Shown here one piece after another: positions 26,945 through 35,238 of a DNA stretch of 64,000 nt (position 1 is its first letter; every line of letters starts with the position of its first letter). A program made the translations under genes and the position numbers. Origin of the DNA: Streptomyces sp. CC208A. GTDB taxonomy: Bacteria > Actinomycetota > Actinomycetes > Streptomycetales > Streptomycetaceae. Under the pieces are notes generated by a model. That model made no database searches. It was not told the origin of the DNA and saw nothing but the letters and a program-made list of their open reading frames with translations. The stretch is from the NCBI RefSeq assembly GCF_030010625.1, contig NZ_JASCXN010000006.1:1-64000 (forward strand), read 5' to 3'.

Positions 26945-27889
26945 TCAGGGGACCCGGATGATCTGGCCCGCGTAGGAGAGGTTTCCGCCGAAGCCGAAGA
27001 GCAGGACGGGGGCGCCGGAGGGGAGCTCGCCGCGCTCGACGAGCTTGGCGAGGGCCAGCGGGACGGAGGCGGCGGAGGTGTTGCCGGAGTCGACGACGTC
27101 GCGGGCGACGACCGCGTTGACGGCGCCGATCTTCGCGGCGAGGGGCTCGATGATCCGCAGATTGGCCTGGTGGAGGACGACACCTGCGAGGTCCTCGGGG
27201 GCGACGCCGGAGCGGGCGCAGACCTCGCGGGCGAGGGCGGGGAGCTTCTGGGTGGCCCAGCGGTAGACGCTCTGGCCCTCCTGGGCGAAGCGCGGCGGGG
27301 TGCCCTCGATACGGACGGCGTGGCCCATCTCGGGGACCGAGCCCCACAGGACGGGGCCGATGGCGCCGGTGTCGGTCTCGGTGGCCTCGACGATCGCGGC
27401 GCCGGCGCCGTCGCCGGTGAGGACGCAGGTGCTGCGGTCGGTCCAGTCGGTGATCCCGGTCATCTTGTCGGCGCCGATGACGAGGGCCCGGCGGGCGGCC
27501 CCGGCCCGGACCGCGTGGTCGGCGGTGGCGAGCGCGTGGGTGAAGCCGGCGCAGACCACGTTGAGGTCGAGGGTGGCGGGCGCGTCCATGCCGAGGCGGG
27601 CGGCGACCCGGGCGGCGGTGTTGGGCGAGCGGTCGATCGCGGTGGAGGTGGCGACGATGACGTAGTCGATGTCGCCGGGGGCGAGCCCGGCGGCGGCGAG
27701 CGCCTTGCCCGCGGCGTGCGCGGCGAGCTCGTCGACGGGCTCCTCGGGGCCGGCGACGTGGCGGGTGCGGATGCCGACCCGGCTGAGGATCCACTCGTCG
27801 CTCGTGTCGACCAGCTCGGCCAGGTCGTGGTTGGTCAGCACCTTGGCGGGCTGGTAGTGCCCGAGTGCGGCGATGCGAGTGCCCGTCAT
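26945..27889 (-). CDS. Beta-ketoacyl-ACP synthase III (FabH-type)
   Basis: This 314-residue thiolase-fold enzyme condenses an acyl-CoA with malonyl-ACP, the first step of fatty acid or related acyl-chain synthesis. The catalytic triad is complete: Cys113 in V-V-C-A-G-F, His240 in H-Q-A-N-L-R-I, Asn270 in S-G-N-T-S-A-A-S. The C-terminal G-F-G-G-N-L-S-Y differs slightly from housekeeping FabH (G-F-G-A-G-L-T). No acyl-carrier protein or other fab genes are adjacent, so this is probably an accessory paralogue. ATG at 27889 is the likely start. It is divergent from fdhD. Confidence 0.92.
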   Translation of the reverse strand: MTGTRIAALGHYQPAKVLTNHDLAELVDTSDEWILSRVGIRTRHVAGPEEPVDELAAHAAGKALAAAGLAPGDIDYVIVATSTAIDRSPNTAARVAARLGMDAPATLDLNVVCAGFTHALATADHAVRAGAARRALVIGADKMTGITDWTDRSTCVLTGDGAGAAIVEATETDTGAIGPVLWGSVPEMGHAVRIEGTPPRFAQEGQSVYRWATQKLPALAREVCARSGVAPEDLAGVVLHQANLRIIEPLAAKIGAVNAVVARDVVDSGNTSAASVPLALAKLVERGELPSGAPVLLFGFGGNLSYAGQIIRVP

Positions 27890-28108
27890 CCCGGGACCCC
27901 CTCGATGGTTCGTTCAGCGGCAGGAACCACCCAGTCTTGCCAGCGACTGATGGGTAACAGGTGACGTAAACCACCAAGATTCGCCCGGGTCGCTTGGTCG
28001 ACCGTGACAAGGGGTCAGGCGGCGCACCGGGGCCCGCAGGGGTTCCCGGGGTGGCGGAGAATGGCACGGTCAGGGGCGGCACCACGGACGGAAGCGAAGG
28101 CGGCGGCG

Positions 28109-28972
28109 ATGGGACGGGTCACCGAGCGACGGCGAGTCACGCGGATCCGCGGCGGCGCGGTGAGCACGCGGCCGGACACGCTGGTGGCGGAGGAGCCGAT
28201 GGAGATCCGGCTGAACGGGCGGCCGATCGCGATCACCATGCGGACGCCGGGCGACGACTTCGCGCTGGCCACCGGGTTCCTGGTGAGCGAGGGGGTGCTC
28301 GCGCGCGCGGAGGACGTGCGGACCGTCGTGTACTGCGCGGGCGCCACCGGTGGGGGCACCTCCCGCTCGAGCGGAGCCGAGAGCGGGGGAGGCTCGAACA
28401 CGTACAACGTGGTGGACGTGAAGCTCGCCCCCGGGGTCGCCGTCCCCGACATCACGCTGGAGCGGAACGTCTACACGACCTCCTCGTGCGGGCTTTGCGG
28501 CAAGGCGAGCCTGGACGCGGTGCGGACGACGGCCCGCTTCCCGATCGCCGACGCTCCCCCCGTACGGGTCTCCCCCGCGCTCCTCGCGGAGCTGCCGGAC
28601 CGGCTGCGGGCGGCGCAGAAGGTCTTCGACACGACGGGCGGACTGCACGCGGCGGCGCTCTTCTCGGAGGACGGCGAGCTGCTCGACGTACGGGAGGACG
28701 TCGGCCGGCACAACGCGGTGGACAAGCTGGTCGGGCGGGCCCTGCGGGAGGACCTGCTGCCGCTGGACCGGGCGGTGCTGCTGGTGTCGGGGCGGGCCTC
28801 CTTCGAGCTGGCGCAGAAGGCGGTGATGGCGGGGATCCCGGTGCTCGCGGCGGTCTCCGCGCCGTCCTCGCTGGCGGTCGACCTGGCGGCGGAGGCGGGG
28901 CTGACGCTGGTGGGCTTCCTGCGGGGGCGGGACATGAACGTGTACGCGGGCGAGCACCGGATCGTGTTCTGA
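28109..28972 (+). CDS. fdhD: FdhD, formate dehydrogenase sulfurtransferase
   Basis: This 287-residue cytoplasmic protein transfers sulfur to the molybdenum cofactor of formate dehydrogenase. The active-site C-G-L-C motif is at residues 127-130, with T-Y-N-V-V-D-V at 98-104 and the late C-terminal G-F-x-R-G-x-x-x-N-V-Y. ATG at 28109 has GAAGG 8 nt upstream; upstream in-frame sequence is unconserved. About 14 residues (roughly 81-94: [14 protein letters not shown]) interrupt the conserved Y-C-A-G...N-T-Y-N-V-V region and correspond exactly to a 42-bp palindromic repeat in the DNA. No formate dehydrogenase gene is in the window. Confidence 0.93.
   Translation: MGRVTERRRVTRIRGGAVSTRPDTLVAEEPMEIRLNGRPIAITMRTPGDDFALATGFLVSEGVLARAEDVRTVVYCAGATGGGTSRSSGAESGGGSNTYNVVDVKLAPGVAVPDITLERNVYTTSSCGLCGKASLDAVRTTARFPIADAPPVRVSPALLAELPDRLRAAQKVFDTTGGLHAAALFSEDGELLDVREDVGRHNAVDKLVGRALREDLLPLDRAVLLVSGRASFELAQKAVMAGIPVLAAVSAPSSLAVDLAAEAGLTLVGFLRGRDMNVYAGEHRIVF
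28351..28392. repeat. 42-bp palindromic mini-element inside fdhD
   Basis: The element begins TGGGGGCACCTCCC and ends GAGCGGGGGAGG. CCTCCCGCTC and GAGCGGGGGAGG form an imperfect stem, with a smaller GCTCGAGC palindrome between. Its length is a multiple of three and it keeps the fdhD frame. As I recall, closely similar sequences are dispersed in Streptomyces genomes, usually between genes. Confidence 0.7.
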
Positions 28973-28993
28973 GGGACGGCCCCCGGGCGGGCC

Positions 28994-29407
28994 TCAGTTC
29001 TTCGGCGGGTCGATCATCTGGAGGGCCAGGGTCGCCGGGGGCGGGGCGAGACCGGGGCCGCCGGCCTCGGCCCAGGCGAGGATGTCGTCGAGACAGTCGT
29101 CGTCGAGGGTGAAGCCGATCCAGGCGGCCCGGCCGCCGCGTCTGCGGCCCTCGGTGGAGGGCTGGACGACGACGATGTTGGCCTGGGCGCAGGGGCCGAG
29201 GCAGTCGCTGGTGCGGACGGCGAGCCGGCCGCCGGAGGCCGCGGCGGCGGCACGGAGCCGGTCGAGCTGGGCGGCGTGATCGGTGCCGGGGTTCTTGCGG
29301 GGATCGCCGCAGCAGCAGCCTCGGCAGACGACGAGGGAACAGGGGCGGGACCCGTACCGTATGGGGACGCGGTTCACGCCGGTGCGGCCGGGATCGAGTG
29401 AGGGCAT
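28994..29407 (-). CDS. (2Fe-2S) ferredoxin-like protein
   Basis: This 137-residue protein with thioredoxin-like ferredoxin features has cysteines in V-C-R-G-C-C-C-G (about residues 28-34) and S-D-C-L-G-P-C (about 68-74), matching the C-x(n)-C-x3-C pattern of (2Fe-2S) ferredoxin domain proteins. It probably carries electrons for an oxidoreductase that is not adjacent. ATG at 29407 is the natural start. It converges on fdhD with a 21-nt gap. Confidence 0.85.
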   Translation of the reverse strand: MPSLDPGRTGVNRVPIRYGSRPCSLVVCRGCCCGDPRKNPGTDHAAQLDRLRAAAAASGGRLAVRTSDCLGPCAQANIVVVQPSTEGRRRGGRAAWIGFTLDDDCLDDILAWAEAGGPGLAPPPATLALQMIDPPKN

Positions 29408-29432
29408 GGGAGCACCGTAACGGCCCGGGTGA

Positions 29433-30494
29433 TCACCTCGGGGAGACGGTGGGGGCGGCGGCGGGGGCGGGTGCCTCCGGAGCGGTGGCTTCCGGGGCGG
29501 TGGCTTCCGGGGCGGTGGCTTCCGGGTCGCGGGCGCGGCGCTTCGCGAGGACCGCGCAGACCATGAGCTGCATCTGGTGGAAGAGCATCAGGGGCAGCAC
29601 CGCGAGGGAGGCGTGGGCGCCGAAGAGGACGCTCGCCATGGGCAGCCCCGCGGCGAGGCTCTTCTTGGAGCCGGCGAACTGGATGGCGATCCGGTCGGCC
29701 CTGTCGAAGCCGAGCTTTCCGGCCCCGTACCAGGTCAGGGCCAGCATCAGGGCGAGGAGCACGGCCTCGGCGGCGAGCAGCAGGGCGAGCCGGCCGGGGG
29801 TCACCAGGTGCCAGATCCCGGCGACCATGCCCTGGCTGAAGGCGGTGTAGACGACGAGGAGGATCGAGCCGCGGTCGACGTACCCGAGGGCCTTCCGGTG
29901 GCGGAGCAGGAAGCCCCCCACCCAGCGGCGCAGCACCTGGCCGGCGAGGAAGGGCACCAGGAGCTGGAGCACGATCCTGAGGAGGGAGTCGGCGGAGAGG
30001 CCGCCGGTGCCGCCGCCGAGCAGGGCGGCGGCGAGCAGCGGGGTCAGCACGATGCCCGCGAGCGAGGAGAAGGAGCCCGCGCAGATCGCGGCGGGGACGT
30101 TGCCCCGGGCGATCGAGGTGAAGGCGATCGACGACTGGATGGTGGACGGGACCAGGCAGAGGAAGAGGAAGCCGCCGTACAGCTGCGGGGTGAGCACGGC
30201 CGGGACGAGCCCGCGCGCGGCGAGGCCGAGGAGCGGGAAGAGCAGGAAGGTGCAGGCGAGGACGGTGAGGTGGAGCCGCCAGTGCCGCAGGCCGTCGAGC
30301 GCCTCGCGGGTGGAGAGCCGGGCGCCGTAGAGGAAGAAGAGGAGCGCGACGGCGCCCGTGGCGGTGGCCTCGGCGCCGGTGGCGGCCGCGCCGGAGGCCG
30401 GCAGCAGCGCGGCGAGGCCGACGGTGCCGAGCAGGGCCAGGACGTAGCCGTCGACCGGCAGCCAGGACGGCAGGAGGGGACGTCGTCGGTTCAT
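29433..30494 (-). CDS. Bile acid:sodium symporter (BASS/SBF-like) family transporter
   Basis: This 353-residue inner-membrane carrier has about ten hydrophobic segments between residues 13 and 325. The family core is visible: L-F-F-L-Y-G-A-R-L, V-P-S-T-I-Q-S-S-I-A-F-T, and F-A-G-S-K-K-S-L-A-A-G-L-P. The C-terminus is a hydrophilic tail of E-A-T-A-P repeats (three near-identical PEATA units), encoded by a tandem DNA repeat at 29488-29526. The substrate is probably an organic anion with sodium, inferred from family. It is divergent from a LysR regulator, a likely controller. Confidence 0.9.
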   Translation of the reverse strand: MNRRRPLLPSWLPVDGYVLALLGTVGLAALLPASGAAATGAEATATGAVALLFFLYGARLSTREALDGLRHWRLHLTVLACTFLLFPLLGLAARGLVPAVLTPQLYGGFLFLCLVPSTIQSSIAFTSIARGNVPAAICAGSFSSLAGIVLTPLLAAALLGGGTGGLSADSLLRIVLQLLVPFLAGQVLRRWVGGFLLRHRKALGYVDRGSILLVVYTAFSQGMVAGIWHLVTPGRLALLLAAEAVLLALMLALTWYGAGKLGFDRADRIAIQFAGSKKSLAAGLPMASVLFGAHASLAVLPLMLFHQMQLMVCAVLAKRRARDPEATAPEATAPEATAPEAPAPAAAPTVSPR

Positions 30495-30518
30495 GGCTCC
30501 GCTCAGGTCAGGGATCTT

Positions 30519-30606
30519 GGGGTCGGGGGTCGGGGGTCGGGGGTCGGGGGTCGGGGGGCCGGGTCGGGGGTCGGGGGTCGGGGGTCGGGGGGCCGGGTCG
30601 GGTCGG
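30519..30606. repeat. GGGGTCG heptamer tandem array
   Basis: Runs of the 7-mer GGGGTCG alternate with GGGGGGCCGGGTCG in two similar blocks. Long guanine runs every 4-7 nt on one strand make it a strong G-quadruplex candidate. It lies 25 nt upstream of the BASS transporter start. Confidence 0.85.
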
Positions 30607-30636
30607 CTCGGGGGCCCACGCTCGGGTCGTCAGGGC

Positions 30637-30816
30637 CCGGGGTCGGGCCGGGGCCCGGGGTCGGGTCTCAGGGCCGGCCTGGGTCCGGCGCCCGGGTCGG
30701 GGTGCCGGGGTCGGGTGCCGGGGTCGGGCCGGGGCCCGGGGTCGGGTCTCAGGGCCGGCCTGGGTCCGGCGCCCGGGTCGGGGTGCCGGGGTCGGGTGCC
30801 GGGGTCGGGCCGGGCC
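30637..30816. repeat. 81-bp tandem repeat, 2.2 copies
   Basis: The sequence from about 30637 recurs with an exact 81-nt offset (for example GGGGTCGGGCC at 30639, 30720 and 30801). It fills the space between the divergent BASS and LysR genes and shares the GGGTCGG building block of the heptamer array. No gene is supported between 30495 and 30987. Confidence 0.85.
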
Positions 30817-30987
30817 TGGGGCGAACTTGGGTCAGGGCTCAAATCCAGGTCTGGCGCCGGGGCCGGGGTCGGGGCCCGGCGTCGAGGCACGGGGTCGGTG
30901 CGCGCTCCCATCCTGGCCCACGGCGCGGCCATCGGGAATCCCGTACAGCGCACTGACTGTCATCACGATCCGCGATAACGTCGGGTC

Positions 30988-31860
30988 GTGTACGAGCCCG
31001 TCCAGCTGCGCACCTTCCTCGCCGTCGCCCAGACGCTGAGCTTCACCCGGGCCGCCCGGCGGCTGGGGCTGCGGCAGTCGACCGTCAGTCAGCACGTGCG
31101 GCGGCTGGAGGAGGCGACCGGGCGGCCGTTGTTCGTCCGGGACACCCATGGGGTGGAGCTGACGGGGGACGGGCAGGCGATGCTCGGGTTCGCGCGGGCC
31201 ATTCTCCAGGCGCACGAGCGGGCGGCGGCCTTCTTCGCCGGGACGCGGTTGCGGGGACGGCTGCGGTTCGGGGCCTCGGAGGACTTCGTGGCGACCCGGC
31301 TGCCGGAGATCCTGGAGTCCTTCCGGCGCGCCCATCCCGAGGTGGACCTGGAGCTGACGGTCGAGCTGTCGGGGACGCTCCAGGCGCGGCTCGCGGCGGG
31401 TCGGCTCGATCTGATCCTGGCCAAGCGGGGCGGCGAGGCCGGCGACGACGGCGGGGTGCTGGTGTGGAGCGACGCTCTGGTGTGGATCGGGGCGCCGGGA
31501 CTGCGGCTCGATCCGGACCGGCCGGTGCCGTTGATCGTCTACCCGCCGCCGGGGATCACCCGCGCGCGGGCGCTGGCGGCCCTGGAGGCGGAGGGCCGGG
31601 CGTGGCGGATCGCGTGTACGAGTTCCAGTCTGAGCGCCAATGTGGCGGCGGCCCGCGCGGGGCTCGGCGTGATGGCCCACACGCGCGGTCTGGTGCCGCC
31701 CGGGCTCGTCCCCGTACCGGCCAGGCAAGGGCTGCCGGAGCTGGGCGAGGTCGACTTCGTTCTGCGCAAAGGGCGGCGGGGCGGAGCGACCCAGGAGGCG
31801 GCGGACGCACTGGCGGAGGCGATCCTGGAGGGCGGCGACCGGCTGCGGCGGCCTGGCTGA
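30988..31860 (+). CDS. LysR-family transcription regulator
   Basis: This 290-residue regulator has an N-terminal winged helix (residues 4-62, with S-F-T-R-A-A-R-R-L-G-L-R-Q-S-T-V-S-Q-H-V-R-R-L-E) and a periplasmic-binding-like effector domain (about 90-285). GTG at 30988 begins Y-E-P-V-Q-L-R-T-F-L-A-V-A, typical for the family. It faces the BASS transporter, so the usual expectation is autorepression and effector-dependent activation of the transporter. A T-N11-A-like sequence (ATCACG-ATC-CGCGAT) lies just before the start. Confidence 0.92.
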   Translation: MYEPVQLRTFLAVAQTLSFTRAARRLGLRQSTVSQHVRRLEEATGRPLFVRDTHGVELTGDGQAMLGFARAILQAHERAAAFFAGTRLRGRLRFGASEDFVATRLPEILESFRRAHPEVDLELTVELSGTLQARLAAGRLDLILAKRGGEAGDDGGVLVWSDALVWIGAPGLRLDPDRPVPLIVYPPPGITRARALAALEAEGRAWRIACTSSSLSANVAAARAGLGVMAHTRGLVPPGLVPVPARQGLPELGEVDFVLRKGRRGGATQEAADALAEAILEGGDRLRRPG

Positions 31861-32320
31861 GGAGCGGCGGGCCCGGCGGACCGGGTCGCCGGGCTGAGGG
31901 GGAGGTGGTGGGACCCAGCCCCCGGGCCAAGAAGGGCCCCGGGACCAAGCCGCCGAGCCCAGAAGGGCCGCAGGACCGGGGCGCCCGGCTGAAAGGACGG
32001 CGGGACACCAGCCCGCCGGGCCGAGGGGCGGCGCGGTCGGCTCGGCGCGGCCCTCTGCCGGGCGTCCGCCGGGCGCCGTGGGGTGCGGGCGCGGTACAGA
32101 TTCCGTGGAGACTTCGCGCGTGCCGGACCTACCGGACGGTACGCTGCGGGCCCCGTCCGGCCGCCGCGCCTCCCCTCCCCCGCCTGACCTGTGCGAACGG
32201 GGAATGTCGCGGCTTGGTGAAGGTCCTGCCGTCGTCGCTCCGGGTGGGGTACCGTCACGGCGCCGCAGCCGTCACAGCGGCCCCTTTCCGCCACCGAGCC
32301 GTCGAGGGAGGAGCAGGTCC
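31861..32320. other. Non-coding stretch with 31-bp degenerate repeats
   Basis: No gene is supported in these 460 bases. From 31878 to about 32032 five degenerate units of about 31 bp follow each other, each opening GGGACC or similar and containing GCCsCCGGGCC and GAAGGGCC-like blocks (starts near 31879, 31910, 31941, 31972, 32002). The rest holds the promoter region of the acyl-CoA synthetase. Confidence 0.6.
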
Positions 32321-34162
32321 GTGCGCGAGTTCACCGTGCCGCCCGTGGAGGCGGCTCCCCTCGGCGGCGGGCTGGCGGACGCCGTCTTCAGCCGGGCCGC
32401 CGAGACCCCCGACGCGGTGGCCTTCGGGCGGCGGACGGCGGACGGCTCCTGGGAGGACGTGAGCTGCGCGCGGTTCCGGGACGAGGTGCTGGCGCTGGCG
32501 AAGGGGCTGGTGGCGCACGGGGTCCGGTTCGGCGACCGGGTCGCGATCATGTCCCGTACCCGCTACGAGTGGACGCTCTTCGACTTCGCGCTGTGGACGA
32601 TCGGCGCCCAGCCCGTACCGGTCTACCCGACCTCCTCCGCCGACCAGGTCCACTGGATGCTGCACGACGCCGGGGTGACCGCCGTCGTGGTGGAGCACGA
32701 GGACCACGCCATGACGATCGGCTCCGTGGTGGACCGGCTGCCGCGGCTGACGCGGCTGTGGCAGCTCGACCCCGGCGAGGACGCCGGTCCCGGCGCGGTC
32801 GCCGAGCTGACCGCGGCCGGGGAGGGCATCGGTGAGGAGGTCGTGCAGCGGCACCGGCGGGCGGTGACCCCCGAGTCGGTGGCGACGGTCATCTACACCT
32901 CGGGCACCACCGGCCGCCCCAAGGGCTGCGTGATCACCCACGGCCACTTCACGGTCGAGACCGACGCCGTCCTCGCCGGCTGGGAGCCGCTCTTCCGACC
33001 CCGCGCCGGCGACCCGGCCTCCACCCTCCTCTTCCTGCCGCTCGCGCACGTCTTCGGCCGGATGGTGGAGGTGGCGGCGGTCCGGGGCGGGGTGAAGCTG
33101 GGGCACCAGCCGTCGATGACCGTCTCCGCGCTCCTGCCCGACCTTGCCGCCTTCCGGCCGAGCTTCGTCCTCGCCGTGCCGTACGTCTTCGAGAAGATCT
33201 TCCACGCGGCGCGCCGCAGGGCGGAGCGGGAGGGCCGGGCCGCCGTCTTCGACAAGGCCGTGGACGTGGCCGTGAAGTACGCCGAGGCGGTCGAGCACAA
33301 GTCCTTCGGCCTGGGCCCCGGCCCGTCGGCGGCGCTGCGGGTGCAGCACCAGTTCTTCGACCGGACGGTGTACGCGAAGCTGCGCGAGGTGCTCGGCGGG
33401 CGGATCCGGTACGCGATGTCGGGCGGCTCGGCGATGGACCGCAGGACGGGGCTGTTCTTCGCGGGCGCCGGCATCACCGTCTTCGAGGGGTACGGCCTGA
33501 CGGAGTCGACGGCCGCGGCGACCGCGAACCCGCCCGGGCGGGTCAAGTACGGCACGGTGGGCCGGCCGGTGCCGGGCACGACCGTGCACATCGCGGAGGA
33601 CGGCGAGGTGTGGCTCCACGGCGGCCAGGTCTTCTCCGGGTACCTGGGCGATCCGGCGGCCACGGCGGCCGTGCTCAACGACGGCTGGCTCGCCACCGGC
33701 GACCTGGGCGCGCTCGACGCCGACGGCTATCTGACGATCACCGGACGGAAGAAGGAGATCCTGGTGACGTCCGGCGGCAAGAGCGTGGCGCCGGGCGGCC
33801 TGGAGGAGCGGGTGCGGGCGCATCCGCTGATCGCCCAGTGTCTCGTCGTCGGCAACGACCGCCCGTACATCGCGGCCCTGGTCACCCTCGACCAGGAGGC
33901 GGTGGAGCACTGGCTCGCCATCCAGGGCCGGCCGCCGCTCTCCCCCGCCGAGCTGGTCCGCGACCCGGACCTGGAGACGGAGATCCGGCGCGGGGTGGTG
34001 GCCGCGAACACGCTGGTGTCGCAGGCGGAGTCGATCCGTACCTTCCGGATACTCGCCCACCCCTTCAGCGAGGAGCACGGGCTGCTCACCCCGTCCCTGA
34101 AGCTGAAGCGGAAGGCGATCGAGCGGGCGTACGCGGCGGAGGTCGAGGCACTGTACGGCTGA
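32321..34162 (+). CDS. Long-chain acyl-CoA synthetase (AMP-forming)
   Basis: This 613-residue adenylate-forming enzyme activates fatty acids to acyl-CoA through an acyl-AMP intermediate. The P-loop is I-Y-T-S-G-T-T-G-R-P-K-G (near residue 193), then the adenylation motif G-Y-G-L-T-E-S near 392, T-G-D-L near 458, and G-R-K-K-E-I-L-V-T near 474. Size and motif spacing fit the FadD15-like group. GTG at 32321 follows GGGAGGAGC at good distance. It stands alone, without beta-oxidation partners. The stop codon lies in a GTACGGCTGACGG sequence that recurs in the repeat just downstream. Confidence 0.93.
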   Translation: MREFTVPPVEAAPLGGGLADAVFSRAAETPDAVAFGRRTADGSWEDVSCARFRDEVLALAKGLVAHGVRFGDRVAIMSRTRYEWTLFDFALWTIGAQPVPVYPTSSADQVHWMLHDAGVTAVVVEHEDHAMTIGSVVDRLPRLTRLWQLDPGEDAGPGAVAELTAAGEGIGEEVVQRHRRAVTPESVATVIYTSGTTGRPKGCVITHGHFTVETDAVLAGWEPLFRPRAGDPASTLLFLPLAHVFGRMVEVAAVRGGVKLGHQPSMTVSALLPDLAAFRPSFVLAVPYVFEKIFHAARRRAEREGRAAVFDKAVDVAVKYAEAVEHKSFGLGPGPSAALRVQHQFFDRTVYAKLREVLGGRIRYAMSGGSAMDRRTGLFFAGAGITVFEGYGLTESTAAATANPPGRVKYGTVGRPVPGTTVHIAEDGEVWLHGGQVFSGYLGDPAATAAVLNDGWLATGDLGALDADGYLTITGRKKEILVTSGGKSVAPGGLEERVRAHPLIAQCLVVGNDRPYIAALVTLDQEAVEHWLAIQGRPPLSPAELVRDPDLETEIRRGVVAANTLVSQAESIRTFRILAHPFSEEHGLLTPSLKLKRKAIERAYAAEVEALYG

Positions 34163-34200
34163 CGGCGCCGGTCCGGTCGGCGGTGCGTGCCGTCGTACGG

Positions 34201-34263
34201 CTGACGGCTGACGGCTGACGGCTGACGGCTGACGGCTGACGGCTGACGGCTGACGGCTGACGG
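34201..34263. repeat. Nine perfect tandem copies of CTGACGG
   Basis: Exactly nine head-to-tail 7-bp units occupy 34201-34263, preceded by GTACGG. The same GTACGGCTGACGG sequence spans the stop codon of the acyl-CoA synthetase at 34153-34165, suggesting the array grew from a copy of the gene end. Copy number is likely to vary between strains. Confidence 0.95.
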
Positions 34264-34376
34264 CACCACTGGTCCGTGGCCGGAATGATGCGGGGCGGGT
34301 GATCGTTGGAGACGGGGGGAGGGTGCGTGCGCGCCCCTCCCGCGTACGACCACGACGACGTAAGGATCCATCCCAC

Positions 34377-35219
34377 GTGAGCACGGACAGCAAGGTCCCC
34401 TCGGTCATCCTGAACAACGACGTGGCGATGCCGCAGCTCGGCTTCGGCGTCTGGCAGGTGCCGGACGACGAGGCGGTGAAGGTCGTGACCACCGCGCTTG
34501 AGGCCGGGTACCGCTCCATCGACACGGCGGCGATCTACGGGAACGAGCGGGGCACCGGCCAGGCCCTGGCCGCCTCCGGGATCCCCCGCGAGGAGCTCTT
34601 CGTCACCACCAAGCTGTGGAACAGCGAGCAGGGCCACGAGTCCGCCCTGCGCGCCTTCGACGCCTCCCTGGAGCGGCTCGGTCTCGACTACGTCGACCTG
34701 TACCTGATCCACTGGCCGGTGCCGGCGAAGGACGCGTACGTCGACACCTACCGGGCCTTCGAGAAGATCCTCTCCGAGGGCCGCGCCCGGGCGATCGGCG
34801 TCTCCAACTTCCTTCCCGGGCACCTGGAGCGGCTGACGGCCGAGACCTCGGTGGTGCCGGCCGTGAACCAGATCGAGCTGCACCCGCAGCTGGCGCAGGC
34901 GGAGTCCCGCGCGCTGCACGAGCGTCTCGGGATCGCGACCGAGGCGTGGTCGCCGCTGGGCCAGGGCCGCGGGCTGCTCGACGTGCCGGCGCTCGTCGCC
35001 GTCGCCCGCAAGCACGGGCGGACCCCCGCCCAGGTGGTGCTCCGCTGGCACCTCCAGCTGGGCAACGTGGTGATCCCGAAGTCGGTGACCCCGTCCCGTA
35101 TCCGGGAGAACATCGAGGTCTTCGACTTCGAGCTGGACGCGGAGGACATGGCGGCGATCGCCGCGCTCGACGAGGGCCGCCGCCTCGGCCCGGACCCGGC
35201 GGAGTTCAACGGCGCCTGA
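34377..35219 (+). CDS. Aldo/keto reductase
   Basis: This 280-residue NADPH-dependent carbonyl reductase has the TIM-barrel aldo/keto reductase fold. The catalytic tetrad is visible as Asp and Tyr in D-T-A-A-I-Y-G-N-E, Lys in T-T-K-L-W-N, and His in L-I-H-W-P. The late V-I-P-K-S-V-T-P-S-R-I-x-E-N cofactor motif is present. The sequence resembles the 2,5-diketo-gluconate reductase group, but the natural substrate is unknown. GTG at 34377 follows AAGGA. It converges on a methyltransferase gene. Confidence 0.93.
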   Translation: MSTDSKVPSVILNNDVAMPQLGFGVWQVPDDEAVKVVTTALEAGYRSIDTAAIYGNERGTGQALAASGIPREELFVTTKLWNSEQGHESALRAFDASLERLGLDYVDLYLIHWPVPAKDAYVDTYRAFEKILSEGRARAIGVSNFLPGHLERLTAETSVVPAVNQIELHPQLAQAESRALHERLGIATEAWSPLGQGRGLLDVPALVAVARKHGRTPAQVVLRWHLQLGNVVIPKSVTPSRIRENIEVFDFELDAEDMAAIAALDEGRRLGPDPAEFNGA

Positions 35220-35238
35220 GCGGCGGCGCCCGCCCCGG

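Noticed and set aside
34201..34263. CRISPR-like array
   Set aside because: Seven-bp units without spacers, and the 23-bp and 31-bp arrays also lack spacers; no cas genes are present.
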